This document shows positions 22,281-32,610 of a DNA stretch of 64,000 nucleotides, piece by piece; within the stretch, counting starts at the first letter, position 1; each line of letters starts with the position of its first letter. Source of the DNA: Buxus sempervirens (lineage: Eukaryota; Streptophyta; Magnoliopsida; Buxales; Buxaceae); assembly GCA_947561395.2 (NCBI GenBank), contig OX387192.1, positions 12,064,221-12,128,220 on the forward strand, read 5' to 3'. The position numbers were made by a program, and so were the translations under genes. The notes under the pieces were generated by a model. The model was given only the letters and a program-made list of their open reading frames with translations, had not been told where the DNA came from and ran no database searches.

Positions 22281-24559
22281 TGTGAGACATGGGAAAAAAT
22301 CACCGGAGTGATCATCCCTCCGTCAGCACACGGGCTCAACGCAAAAACGGGAGAGTCGCCACCATTCATGATTTTGGGGTGAGAATGGACACCAAAGAGT
22401 TCAAAAGTAAGCAAAAATAGCCAAAAGACAAGTTCTAGGATAAAAATAATCCTACTTGAAAATCAAATCCAGAGATGGGTAAGGGGATTAGATTATGAAC
22501 GGGGGAAGGTGTTAGGCACCCCCATTCATCCACACGAAGTGGTTGCCAAGTGTATGTTCATGCAAAAAATAAAGTAAGAAAGCTTGCTAAAAATCATAGA
22601 AAACCTTGAAAAAGGATTAATGTATGATATTTTCACATGAAGATCTAAATGGATTTTAGATCCTCTCTTATGTCAATATCATTTCTGGAATATCTCAAAA
22701 GATGGAAATCAAAGTAGAGGTTGCTCAAAACCAAGTTAAATCAAATCCGGAAAATTCGGTAAAAAGTATGCCATTTGCCTTAAAATCATTCAAATCCAAT
22801 TCTGAATTGAACCAAACCAAATCCATTTGAAAGATTAGGGTAAATAAGAGTCTCATGCAAAATTTCACTTCATTCCAATGAAAAATCTAGGAGTTATGCT
22901 CCTTTGAAGTTGCTGTTGGGGATTTTTAAAAGTGGTAAGTGGGCAACTTTGGAAAATTGTCTAGAAAAATCCACTACATAGAAATCCATGAAATTTGGTG
23001 TGATTGAAGTCTGTATGGCCATCTTTTCAGAGAAACTAGCCTCATACAAAAATCCCTTCGGACGTGCCTTGGGTGGTCTCCCGAACAGGCCCCGAAGATC
23101 ACAGATTTACCCAGAAAAATGCAAATGAGCAGTTCTGAGTAAATCGGCTACCAATAATTCAAATGGAATCGAAAAATTATGAAACCAACTGGATTTGAAA
23201 ATAGACTCATAAAGGAGTACTCAGAAACAAAAATCACTCGAATCGGACTTAAAACGAACACATGGCGGTCCGTCGAAGTGACAAGTTCTGTACTTGGACC
23301 TGAACTGTCCACTTAACTTCGACAGAGAAGTGTCAAAAATCGGCTAGATGTAAATTCATGAAATTTGGTGGACATAAACTAGACAGCCTCACCTTTCCCA
23401 TGGTTCTGGAATCGCCCCAAAATTCATCCGGATGATGAAGTTACGGACGTCCGAAGTAAGGGTACAGGTGCTGTCAAGCTAAGCCACTCTTGAAGAAAAC
23501 CAAATCCGAAAATTGACAAAAAGTGTGTGATTCGTGTGAAATGAATCCAAAACCTTTGAAAAACATTTTAAAATACTCCAGAATTTGATTGAGGCCATTT
23601 ATTGGAGATTTATCACAATGAATGTAATAAATCCCCAAATATGAGCCTATCCCGCCAAAGTAGTGATATGTGTGCTAAAGTGAAAAAAACCAAGCAAGAT
23701 CCATACACATGCATATAGATTCAAAAAAATAGGTTCTAGCATAGCCTAGGGTTCCGTTCCATTGTCGTTTCCCTCTGTTCTCTTTAAGATAATCAAGGGT
23801 ACTTTGAATATGGAACGGTTTACAATCAATCAAAAAGGCCTTATGCTACATAGGTTCTAGCACTAGGGTCAATCCCTAGTCTCGTTTCTCCTAGATCCGC
23901 CTTCACGTTTTACGGCTAGGGGAGTCTTGAGATACTTTGAGCCAGGGAAGGATTTCCACATATACAAAACAAGGCTTTACACTACAGAAAGGTAGAAGAA
24001 GAGATCTAGATCTAGGAATGTAAAGACAAAAAATAAAAAGAAAAGTTGAGGTTTACCTGAGTTCTGGAGGCGATTCCACAGCGGTTTTCTTCTTCTCTTG
24101 GAGTTCTTCTTTGCGAGAATTCAAAACAAGAGTTGTGTGCCATTTGCTCAAGGAGGAGGCTCCTATTTATAGGCAAGGGCTAAGGTCATTGGTAGACACA
24201 ACTTAATGTCTAGAACCCCTCCAACCTAAACCCTAAGGTTATTTCCGCGATTTCCCCTCATTTAATGAGGGACATGATGGTAAAAGTGAAAAGCTCTCGG
24301 AAAACCCTAATTTTGAGCAAACTTAAGGTATCCGGTATATCAGACCGGATAACAAAGGGCCTTAAGGTATCCGGTACATGGTACCGGATACGCTAGGGCT
24401 CACATGTATCCGGTATGAGTATCCGGATACGGGAAAAGGTACTTGTATCCGGATTGAGTATCCGGATACAGGTAAAAGTATATTTTCTTCAAATTCTGTG
24501 CTGGCTTTCCAGGAGATAATGATTTTTGATGATTGTTTGTGCAATTTGGGGTGTCTACA
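22281..24559 (-). repeat. LTR (3' LTR in the element's orientation)
   Basis: On the plus strand it begins TGTGAGACAT and ends GTGTCTACA. In the element's own direction it begins TGTAGACACC and ends ATGTCTCACA. It carries four TATCCGG palindromes close to its U3 edge, then a TATA box (complement of TCCTATTTATAGG, 24161-24173). Near the R/U5 end is GGTGGCGACTCTCCCG, a near copy of the PBS, as is common in Tat LTRs. It differs from the other LTR at about six bases over 2,279. Confidence 0.97.
24329..24468. promoter_or_regulatory. Palindrome array 1: four TATCCGG-N9-CCGGATA units, period 39 bp
   Basis: Units start at 24329, 24368, 24407 and 24446. All keep TATCCGG on the left and CCGGATA on the right with exactly nine bases between. 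Spacers of 16 bp differ in sequence. The second unit is a perfect palindrome with a 3-nt centre. The array lies in LTR U3, 156 bp upstream of the LTR TATA box in element orientation. Confidence 0.93.
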
Positions 24560-24572
24560 ACTGCCCCTCTTT
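24560..24572 (-). other. Polypurine tract
   Basis: On the minus strand AAAGAGGGGCAGT abuts the 3' LTR. It is the expected primer for plus-strand DNA synthesis. Confidence 0.85.
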
Positions 24573-24969
24573 GTGGGAGCTGCGAAGCAGTGAGCTGCAA
24601 AGAGTAGACAAGCCCAAATTGCATTCCCTTGAGCATGATTTGCTCGGTTTAATTCAATTTCTGTAGAAAACCATTTTTGAGTGGAGATTTGCCAAAAAGC
24701 CCTCACTTTAAGGGGGGCATCTCTCCAAGAGTTCTTAAATCCCACTGAGCCCTTTGTGGCTGTGAAGTGGATTTTAAGCCCAAAAATAGGATTTTTTTGA
24801 AAAACTGATTTTTTATCAAACCAAGTTGAAAATTGAGTGGATATCATCCTTTTGACCAGGCACATTTCCCAAAGTTGTCTCAAATTCCACAGAGCTCTCG
24901 TGGCTGTGAAGTGGATTTCAAGACAAAAATAGGATTTTTGAGAAAATAGTAAGAATTATAGCACAAGTT

Positions 24970-25145
24970 TGCTTTTTCTCTTTTTTTTCTTCTTTTTTTT
25001 TCTTTTCTCTTTTTTTTTCTTTTTTTCCTTTTCTCTCTTTTTTCTTTTCTTTTTTCTTTTCTTCTTTTTTCTATTTTTCCCTGTTTTTTCCTCTATTTTT
25101 TCTATTTTTTTCTGTTTTTTTTCTATTTTTTTCTTTTTTCTTTGG
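24970..25145 (+). repeat. Homopyrimidine tract upstream of the PMD gene
   Basis: It contains about 175 bases of almost only T and C, broken by a few A and G near the end. It abuts palindrome array 2. Such tracts resist nucleosomes and are common in promoters, so it may help keep this one open. Just upstream, 24690-24790 and 24880-24950 are two diverged copies of a segment containing GTGGCTGTGAAGTGGATTT. Confidence 0.8.
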
Positions 25146-25207
25146 TATCCGGTAGGTATATCCGGATAATCCAAGGCCTGCGGGTATCCGGCCTGAGTAT
25201 CCGGATC
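25146..25207. promoter_or_regulatory. Palindrome array 2: two units, upstream of the PMD gene TATA box
   Basis: Units start at 25146 and 25185 (39 bp apart, spacer 16 bp). The last base of the second unit departs from the consensus (CCGGATC). A TATA-like TTTATAAG lies at 25216-25223, only nine bases beyond the array. Confidence 0.9.
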
Positions 25208-25215
25208 CCCCAGGT

Positions 25216-25543
25216 TTTATAAGTCGCGCGCGACCGCGACTTTTCCTCTTCTTTTCTTCTTGCTCCGATTACTCAGACCGGCCCCAGGCTTTGCTTCTTC
25301 GACGACCGACGATCCTACTTCTTCTCCGGCGATCTCCGACGACTCCGGTGCTCCTTTTGCTGCCGGCGACCACCTGTAACTCCGGCGACTTCTGTTCCTT
25401 GCCGCGACTGAGCCCTAACTCGGCTTTCTTCAAAAATTTTCGATTTCCAGCGACTTTATCAACTCAGTGTGGGGTGTTGATCTTCGGTGATTGCTTGTGC
25501 CTAATTCTTCATCAACCAGATTCCCTTCTTTGCTGCTCAACTG
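25216..25543 (+). promoter_or_regulatory. PMD gene promoter and 5' UTR exon
   Basis: TTTATAAG at 25216 is followed by a pyrimidine-rich leader with a donor CTG|GTAAGT at 25543/25544. The acceptor GTTGTAG|ATG at 26247/26248 would place the start codon right at the beginning of the next exon, giving a 704-bp leader intron. Long leader introns are frequent in plant genes. The upstream exon contains an ATG frame of its own (25291) whose relevance I cannot judge. Confidence 0.6.
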
Positions 25544-26247
25544 GTAAGTGCAATCCGACCCCGTCAAGCATGCTCTCTTTTTTTTTTCTTTGCATGATTC
25601 CATCGAATTCAAGCATGCTTTTGCTTTGATCATGTTGGATTATTGTGGATTGGATTTTTGTCATTGATAATTCACCACTGCATTGTGCCCAGCATGACTT
25701 TTGTATTTCCCATATAACTATTGATAGAATTTTCAGACTTCATGCTATGTGATTTTTTTCAAAATTTGTATTGACTTTCAATTGCCATTTTTTTTTGAGC
25801 TGCCCATGTGACCGTGGCTTGTGCAAGCCTTGACTTGATAGTGTCCAAAACTTAGGACTGCCTTGCTGCTACCTCTTTTGTCTTGATATGCTGGGGTTTA
25901 TTTTTTCTCAATCCGCCCGGTGTTAATGTTGTGCTCTAACTGCCAGGACCATTCTGTGGTTGGTTCTTGTACTCCTTGATTTAGCTCAGACCATTTGTTT
26001 TTTGCACAACTGTAACGATCCTGCAGTAAATTATCAGATATTAGGCCTTGTAAACAAAATGTTTTAGAATAATATAGGAATATTTTCTAAACTTTGAACT
26101 AAAACACAATTCCTGAAAAATCATATAAGATTCCTGATGAACCAGAGTTGGAACCTATACAAAAAATTTTCTTTTCAACTTGAACTGAGCAAAGTAGGAT
26201 TCCAGATAGATTTGAACTGAAATTTATAAAACACTTCCCTGTTGTAG

Positions 26248-28915
26248 ATGGCTAGGAGTCGCTCTCGTGTGCGAGAGGAGGCTGACCCAGCTGATCAGCC
26301 CTCCACTTCGCGGGCTCGGGCGGAGGCGAGTTCCAGTGCCACCTTGTCTGAGCCATTAGGTGGCTCTAGGGAGAGCTCTGCTGAGGTAGGTTTCAAGTTC
26401 TGCTTTCTTTCTTTCTTCCATTCTCCTTTCCCACACAACCTTCACACCTTTCTCTTGAATTTTAGCCCGTGGTTGCACCGGCTCGGGGTCGAGGCAGAGG
26501 CCGAGGCAGAGTTCAGGATCAGGCCCCTGAGGGCGAGAGAGGCCGTGGTAGAGGCTGAGGCAGAGCCAGAGATACGGCTCCGGAGGGGGTTGCTGTAGCT
26601 CTGGCCGGGGTCTCTGAGGAGTTGAGGGCTTCTGTGCATGATACAGAGCTCCTCCATGGCTTGGATAGCCACCCCTCTATGTGCATCAGGGCCGATGTGC
26701 CGCTTCTCTACTACTCTTCCCACTTGCGCGGCAGCTGGGGGAGATTCAGCGAGTTGGCACGGTCACTTTCTCCGGCACTCAGGCGGGAGTTTGGGAGGTG
26801 CCACCTGGATCACTTCCTCAGTATTCCATCGTTCAGAGCCGACCGTCCGCTTATTTTTGCCATGATGGAGAGATATTTCCCTGAGACGCAGTCATTTCAT
26901 TTGCCGGACGTGGAGCTGGGGATCCGCCCCTCGGATTTTGTGATGATCACCGGTATTCCATTGACTGGGCGGACCATCATCTTGGAGCGGCCTTCTGCGG
27001 AGGATATTGGCCTCCTTCTGGGGTATCAGGCCCTGCCACCTACTGCCTGGGTTGGGAGGAGTGGCCGGCTCACCATTAGCTGGCTGCGGGAGAGTCTGGC
27101 TCGCCATTTTGAGAGGAGGCACGAGATCGTTTCTGTGGAGGATGCAGCCTTTGCGCCGATCTTCCGACATGTATTCCTGCTGATGTTGGGGAGCTGCTTC
27201 TTCCCGGAGGATACGACTGGTGTCAGTCCGCTCTTTTTGGACGCCTTGAGAGATTTCCATCAGACCCGCCAGCTAGCATGGGGTCGGCTGATCTATGGGA
27301 CCATCTTGGCCGGGCTGTGCCGAGCGGTTCGAGGCTTAGCATCTCCGAGAGGTGATGGAGTCAGCAGCCGGTTCTTCTGGCAGATTCTACAGGTATTGCA
27401 TTCATCTGTCTGGTTTAATTCCTTCGGCTTTATCTTTTCTTGACTGATTTTTCTTTTGCTAGGTGTTCATGTACACCTATATGACCTTCTTCCGACCCTC
27501 CCCGGTACCTGAGGTCGCAGATTTTCCAGTGGCTTTGCGATGGTCGGCCCAGGTCCGGGATGCCGATAGGAGCCAGCCTCGCACTGCCCGGGTGCACTTA
27601 GACCGTGCCCGCCGATCTGATGTAAGCCTTATTTTTTTTCTTCTATTTTCTTTCCTGTATCTTGACTGTATCTGACCACTTTGCTTCTTTGCAGCTCATT
27701 CTATCCCGTCCAGATGACGTGGATGTCGGAGTTGCCCGTGAGATGGCAGTACAGGATGCTTTTGAGAGAGATCTCCGACGTCAGCCTTACCAGTGCTTCC
27801 TTGGGAGGCTTGGTAGGGTGATGTACTTGGGAGAGCGCCTGTACTACCAGCACACTGGCGCACTTCGCATCCCCGTCCCTCCTCCTCCTGTGGGTCCCGA
27901 TACACTCCTTCCCGGCTTTGACGTGGATCAGTTTGATCATTTTCTGGATGCAGAGGGGCTCACAGTAGCCGGAGATTACGACGAGTGGTTCCAGAGGGTG
28001 TCTATTGGATGCTTGATGGATCGACCCACTCGTGCCGGGGTGACCGAGATCGGCGGGATCCGTATCCGGATCCACGAGGACACCGTAAGTCTTGTACTTT
28101 TCATATCTTCCTCTTTTCTTCCTTTATGTATTTCTGATCCTGCTTCTGTTCTTGCTGGCAGGTACACGAGCTGAATACCATCCGGGACCGGTTTGAGAGT
28201 CAGCGGGCCGCGATTGATGATATGATCGCGGAGCACGATGCGGTCGTGGCCCAGCGGGATGCCCGGATCAGGGAGCTGGAGGCCTTAGTTGCTGAGCTCC
28301 AGGCTAGACAGGTATCTGGCCTTCTCATATGTTCATTTCTTTCATTTTTTCCTGTTTCTGCTATTCTGATATGCTTGTTTGACTTGTGCAGGGCCCGGTC
28401 CATGATCAGGATGCCTTCTTTGAGCATGATTTCCTGATTCCTGACCCATCTCCTGCTCGGGCCTCTGATCCCGAGGATGCCCCAGCGGCTGGTCTTGACG
28501 AGCCGGATCCTCCTGCTCCTTCTGTAGACCTTCCTGGTATGATCTTCTTTTAATTCTCCTCTTTTATTCTTCCTTATATCTGAGTCTTCTGATTTTTCTC
28601 TTTTCTGTGGACTTAGCTACTTCTGATCCTGGCCCCTCTGCTGCTGATGCTGGGCCTTCTGGAGCTGCGGGAGCAGAGGATGCTTTGGATGAGGGCCCAG
28701 TTGGGCCGGTTGTTGCTGAGCCCGAGGCTTCTTCCCCAGATTCTACTCCTGCTCCTCCCCCAAATCTCGAGGATTATTGCTTGGAGTATCATCTTCAGCA
28801 GGTGGTGGGTCGGCATCCTCGCCATGCAGCTGAGCGGATCCTTGCATACTCTAGAGGCCGAGCACTTTGGGGGAGAGGCCGTAGAGGTGGACGCGGCCGA
28901 GGACGCGGGGGATGA
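26248..28915 (+). CDS. Plant mobile domain (PMD) protein gene inside the retrotransposon, seven coding exons
   Basis: Predicted exons are 26248-26385, 26466-27392, 27463-27621, 27695-28084, 28162-28311, 28392-28536 and 28617-28915. All introns are GT-AG and every junction keeps the frame (about 736 codons). Residues about 125-405 read as a PMD: FHLPDVELGIRPSDFVMITG, GLLLGYQ, ISWLRESL, FLLMLGSCFFPEDTTG and LAWGRLIYGTILAGLCRAVRG are family hallmarks. Exon 5 is coiled-coil-like. Short RG repeats lie before the PMD, and the C-terminus is GRGRRGGRGRGRGG. PMD proteins act in host silencing (MAIN/MAIL family) and are often carried by plant transposons. A TGA at 26556 falls where the RG repeat predicts CGA, a CpG-type C-to-T change, so this copy may be truncated or start downstream. 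It is antisense to gag-pol. Confidence 0.85.
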
Positions 28916-29136
28916 TCCTGCATAAGAGTAGATTAGGATTTTTTCATTTTCATGTATTTATCATCATCCCTGTACAAAACTTCCAGATATATATGAAAAA
29001 AACTTTTTATTCATTCTATCATGTCTTGCACATCTTTTGCTCTCAATTTTATGCAATTATGACATGTAAGCAGGTAAAACAGGTAAAAAATTCGGATTTT
29101 TTTTATCCTTAGCTCTTTTTTTGCATTTTTTCTCGG

Positions 29137-29275
29137 TATCCGGTCTGACATATCGGATACATTGATTGGTCTTTGTATCCGGTATGTCATACCGGATATT
29201 CATGGAATCCTCTGTATCCGGTATACTTATCCGGATATTACTAAAGCCTTTGTATCCGGTCTGAGTTACCGGATA
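29137..29275. promoter_or_regulatory. Palindrome array 3: four units, upstream of the DUF7745-like gene TATA box
   Basis: Units start at 29137, 29176, 29215 and 29253 (periods 39, 39, 38). The second unit is a perfect palindrome around GTC. The first has TCGGATA instead of CCGGATA. The array ends 13 bp before the TATA box at 29288-29295. Confidence 0.93.
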
Positions 29276-29287
29276 CGTTAAAAGATG

Positions 29288-29297
29288 CTATAAATGC
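29288..29297 (+). promoter_or_regulatory. TATA box of the DUF7745-like gene
   Basis: CTATAAATGC lies directly after palindrome array 3 and about 118 bp before the first ATG (29406). Confidence 0.7.
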
Positions 29298-29405
29298 AAC
29301 CAGTCTCGGGATTTGAGCATTTTTTACGAGTTTTTGAGTTTAGAAACCCCCTTTTTCGCCTTTTTCTTCCTTCTCTTGAGTTCTAGCTTGCTCCCGTCAA
29401 ATCCA

Positions 29406-31108
29406 ATGGAATCTGGATCATCTTCTGCCCCATTATTGTCTGTCCACACTGCCTCCCCTGCAAAACAGCCTTTTAGATCAAAACCCCCAAATCTCACTAG
29501 GTACAACCCTGTGGATTCCTTTTTCACAAGTGGGTTAACTCTATGACCCTAGATGAGGAGAGGAGATGGGGTTCTACAAATCTAGGCCATACCCTGCTCA
29601 TTCCCAAGGTTCCCTTCAGGTGGGAGATTATAGAGGCCATGATTGGTCATTGGGTTCCTGATCTCAACTTGTTCCGTTTTGGGACCCATGAGATGACCCC
29701 AACCATTGAGGAGGTGGAAACCATCCTGGGCCTGAGGTTTGATGAGAAGGTGGTGAATCCACCTCTTAGGCCCAGTTACAAGAAGGAAGCTTCTACTTTT
29801 TTGGGCATAGGGAAGAAGGACTTGGGGGATTCTGACACCCTTTTGACCCTATCTAAGGCTTTTTTGACTGAGAAGCTTTTGAGGGGAGAAGATAAGGAGG
29901 CCCGATTCAATGCGTTGACCCTGATAGTGGTCAACCAGTTGCTTTTCCCACGGGAGGATGACGAGGTGGACTTGGCCTTGATTTCCGTGATATGCCAGGT
30001 TAGGGAGCGGGAGAGGTTGGCCCCTATGATTTTAGCTGGGATATATCAGGCCTTAACCGACTGCTACAATAGGAAGTCGAAACGCTTCCTAGCAAGTGCC
30101 CAGATCCTGCAGGTAAAAAGTTTTTTCTTTTTTTTTTTCTTTTTTTCTTGCTTTTTGGCTTTCTTTTTGCCTTTTTTGCTTTTTTTTTTTTTATATACAA
30201 TGTGCTGACACCTCTTTCTTCCCTTGCAGCTTTGGCTACTTGATCATTTGAGCCAGATTGAAGAGATCAATCGACACTTCTTCCCGAGTCTGAAAGTCCC
30301 TTTGTTGATGAGCAACAGGGGGTGCCCCGATATTCTAGGGGGCAAACAGGGCTGGTTCACTTTCTTGGGCTCGCTTCAGGATGATCAGGTGAGATGGCCT
30401 GGTACTTATCAGCCCAATGCGGAGACAGTGATTAGCTTCCGAGACCGCAACTTTCTGATTCTAGCGGGCCTGAAGCATGCAATGCTGTATCTTCCTCTGC
30501 GGGTCCTTCGTCAGTTCCGAGCGACCCAGGGGATTATCATCCCATGTGGATATGAGGATCGTCTTGGGCCCCTTTCTATGAAGCTGAATGCCTGGTTGAT
30601 GAAGGAGTGGTCCTATGTCCGCTTCATGCATGGTCTAGTCTTCTCAGAAGCCCATGTGAAGGATTATCTCTTCTGGATCAAGGAACAGATACAGACTCAG
30701 GCCCCAGTACCCGAAGATCCTCCTGTAGTCTTGGCTCCCACCTATGAGGACATTCTAGAGTCTGAGCGGGCTTCTCATAAGCGGCTTCAGCAGATATGGG
30801 TACGGGAGGCCCAGGAGCTCAGGATACAGGGCGCTTATCTGGAGAGGCAGCTTGAGGAGCAGACCTCACGCCGTATTGCCGTGGAAGAGAAGCTGGAGGA
30901 GCAGAGGCAGGCCCGTTGCTTCGAGGTCCGTATGATCCGGCAGAAGTACCAGGCTACTTTGGCCAGCCTCAGGAGTATGAGGATCAAGCAGGCCCTTTCA
31001 GATGAGGTCATTTCCTTCCTGAGTGATCCCGCTGCAGAGGGGGCTTCAGGAGTCATTGCAGCTCAGGTAGCTCGGATTCTGGAGCTTGAGGAGCGGTTAG
31101 GAGATTAG
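29406..31108 (+). CDS. DUF7745-like coiled-coil protein gene inside the retrotransposon
   Basis: The main frame runs 29543-30112, then a GT-AG intron (30113-30229, T-rich, acceptor CCCTTGCAG), then 30230-31108. That gives 482 codons from the ATG at 29543. Residues about 15-70 (LGHTLLIPKVPFRWEIIEAM, FRFGTHEMTPTIEEVETILG) fit the DUF7745/PMD-like group seen in Ogre ORF1-type proteins. Residues 370-480 form a long coiled coil rich in E, R and Q. An upstream ATG at 29406 starts MESGSSSAPLLSVHTA in another frame. The two frames meet near 29530, where the downstream frame reads KWVNSMTLDEERRW, so a 1-bp shift may have cut off the natural N-terminus. The gene is antisense to pol and shares promoter layout with the PMD gene. 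Function is unknown; DNA or chromatin binding is inference. Confidence 0.75.
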
Positions 31109-32056
31109 CTTTATTTCCTGCACATTTTTCATTCCTTTGTACAAAATTGAACTCCAATAGTGGAAATACAAAGGATTTAATTCAAAATAAAGTTTTTATA
31201 TTATTGGCCTCAGAATGCTCAGATGCTTGTAAAAACAAAGGTTTTATGAAAAGTATTTGATTTCTCATCACTGGCCAAAGTATAATTTTTCCTTTTTTCT
31301 TTTTTTTTTTATGTTTTTTTGAAATTTGGTCCATGCACTTAATCACCTATAATTAAAGGAATTAAAACCAGGTTAAATAATGAAAATGGTAGTCCACAAA
31401 ATACTGAGGGATCAGAACCGTCCATCTTAGGACCTTTAGAGTCATCCCCAAAATGCCAAAACTGCCCCATTCTGCTCATGCCAACTTTGCTTGAAGCTCA
31501 GATCCCCATGATCAACTCAACCTTTGATTTTCTTTCCTTTTTCTTATATTTTTTTCTTTTTTGCCTTTTTGCCAATATTGCCCCTAGCGCCAGTTACGGT
31601 TTTCACTAGGGCCGGCTTCTGAATTCCGTCGTCACCCATCTTACTCTGACATTTGAATGAACAAGCTAAGATCACCGAGGGCTTAAAAATAGGACGAAAT
31701 AAAGGCTAGGCTCAGTTTATGAAAGAAAGGGTATTAAAGGCCCAAAAATTTTCAAGTGTGGAAATAGGTCAACCGGATTTACAGTCATGATAGATTTACC
31801 CATTTTTCCCCAAATTGCATTTTTTGCATCTTTTTTCACACTTGGCTTTCATTTGCAATTTCCATTGCTTTTCCTCTCTTTTTCTTTTTCTTTTTCTTTC
31901 CTTACTTTGCCCCAACTTGTTTTGCCCCAATTTGACTGTAAATCCGGTTTGGGTTGATCAAAGAAACGAACCGGCTCAACTTGGCTAGACTAGGGATTAA
32001 AATTTTTGAAGGAAATAAAGAAAAATGGCCTCGGATCATTTCCTAGAAATATTCAC
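31109..32056. other. Convergent intergenic region between antisense genes and pol
   Basis: It is T-rich and has no open frame of note. AATAAAGTTTTTATATTATTGG near 31186 is a plausible 3' end for the plus-strand gene. The end of gag-pol lies at 32057 on the other strand, so the two transcription units converge here. Confidence 0.6.
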
Positions 32057-32610
32057 TCAAGGATAATACCTTTTTACCGCATCAGCGTTAATGGGCTCAG
32101 GAAAATCTGCCCCATCCATTTCTGCTAAGATGAGTGCACCCCCTGACAGGACTTTCTTGATGACATATGGGCCTTCCCAATTGGGCTTGAACTTACCACG
32201 AGGGTCTTCCAAAAATGGTAGAATTTTCTTTAGCACTAAGTTTCCTTCTTGGAAAGTTCTGGGCCTCACTTTCTTATTGTAAGCCCGGGCCATTCTCTTC
32301 TGGTACAACTGTCCATGGCAAAGTGCTTTCAACCGCTTTTCTTCTATCAGGTTAAGTTGATCATGTCTCGACTGGACCCATTCGGCTTCTTCTAGTTCTG
32401 CTTCCATGAGCACTCGGAGTGAGGGGATCTCTACTTCCACGGGCAAGACTGCTTCCATCCCATAAACTAGGGAGTACGGGGTTGCCCCAGTTGAAGTCCG
32501 GATCGAGGTTCTGTATGCATGCAGAGCAAGTGGCAGCATTTCATGCCAATCCTTGTAGCTCACTACCATCTTCTGAATGATTTTCTTTATGTTTTTGTTT
32601 GCTGCATTTC
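32057..32610 (-). pseudogene. Integrase C-terminal fragment
   Basis: The frame reads AANKNIKKIIQKM, then MVVSYKDWHEMLPLALHAYR, TSTGATPYSLVYGMEAVLPV, then RPRTFQEGNLVLKKI and KFKPNWEGPYVIKKVLSGGAL. This is only the end of the integrase core and the C-terminal GPY/F-type domain. The HHCC zinc domain and the catalytic DD35E core up to the last helices are missing. The frame joins the RT end directly near 32600, in a different phase. The reading frame ends at 32057. Confidence 0.9.

Noticed and set aside
24329..24468. CRISPR-like look (conserved palindromic repeat, variable spacer of constant length)
   Set aside because: Only 2-4 units per array, the centre of the repeat varies as well, the host is a plant, and the arrays are part of a retrotransposon with TATA boxes next to them.
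24378..24636. Open frames across the palindrome arrays with a 13-residue repeat (YPDT...GY)
   Set aside because: A 39-bp period gives open frames automatically. They lack a start context, cross the LTR edge, and the 38-bp interval in array 3 would break the frame.
24956..25174. K/E/R-rich (minus) and F-rich (plus) open frames
   Set aside because: Artefacts of the homopyrimidine tract.
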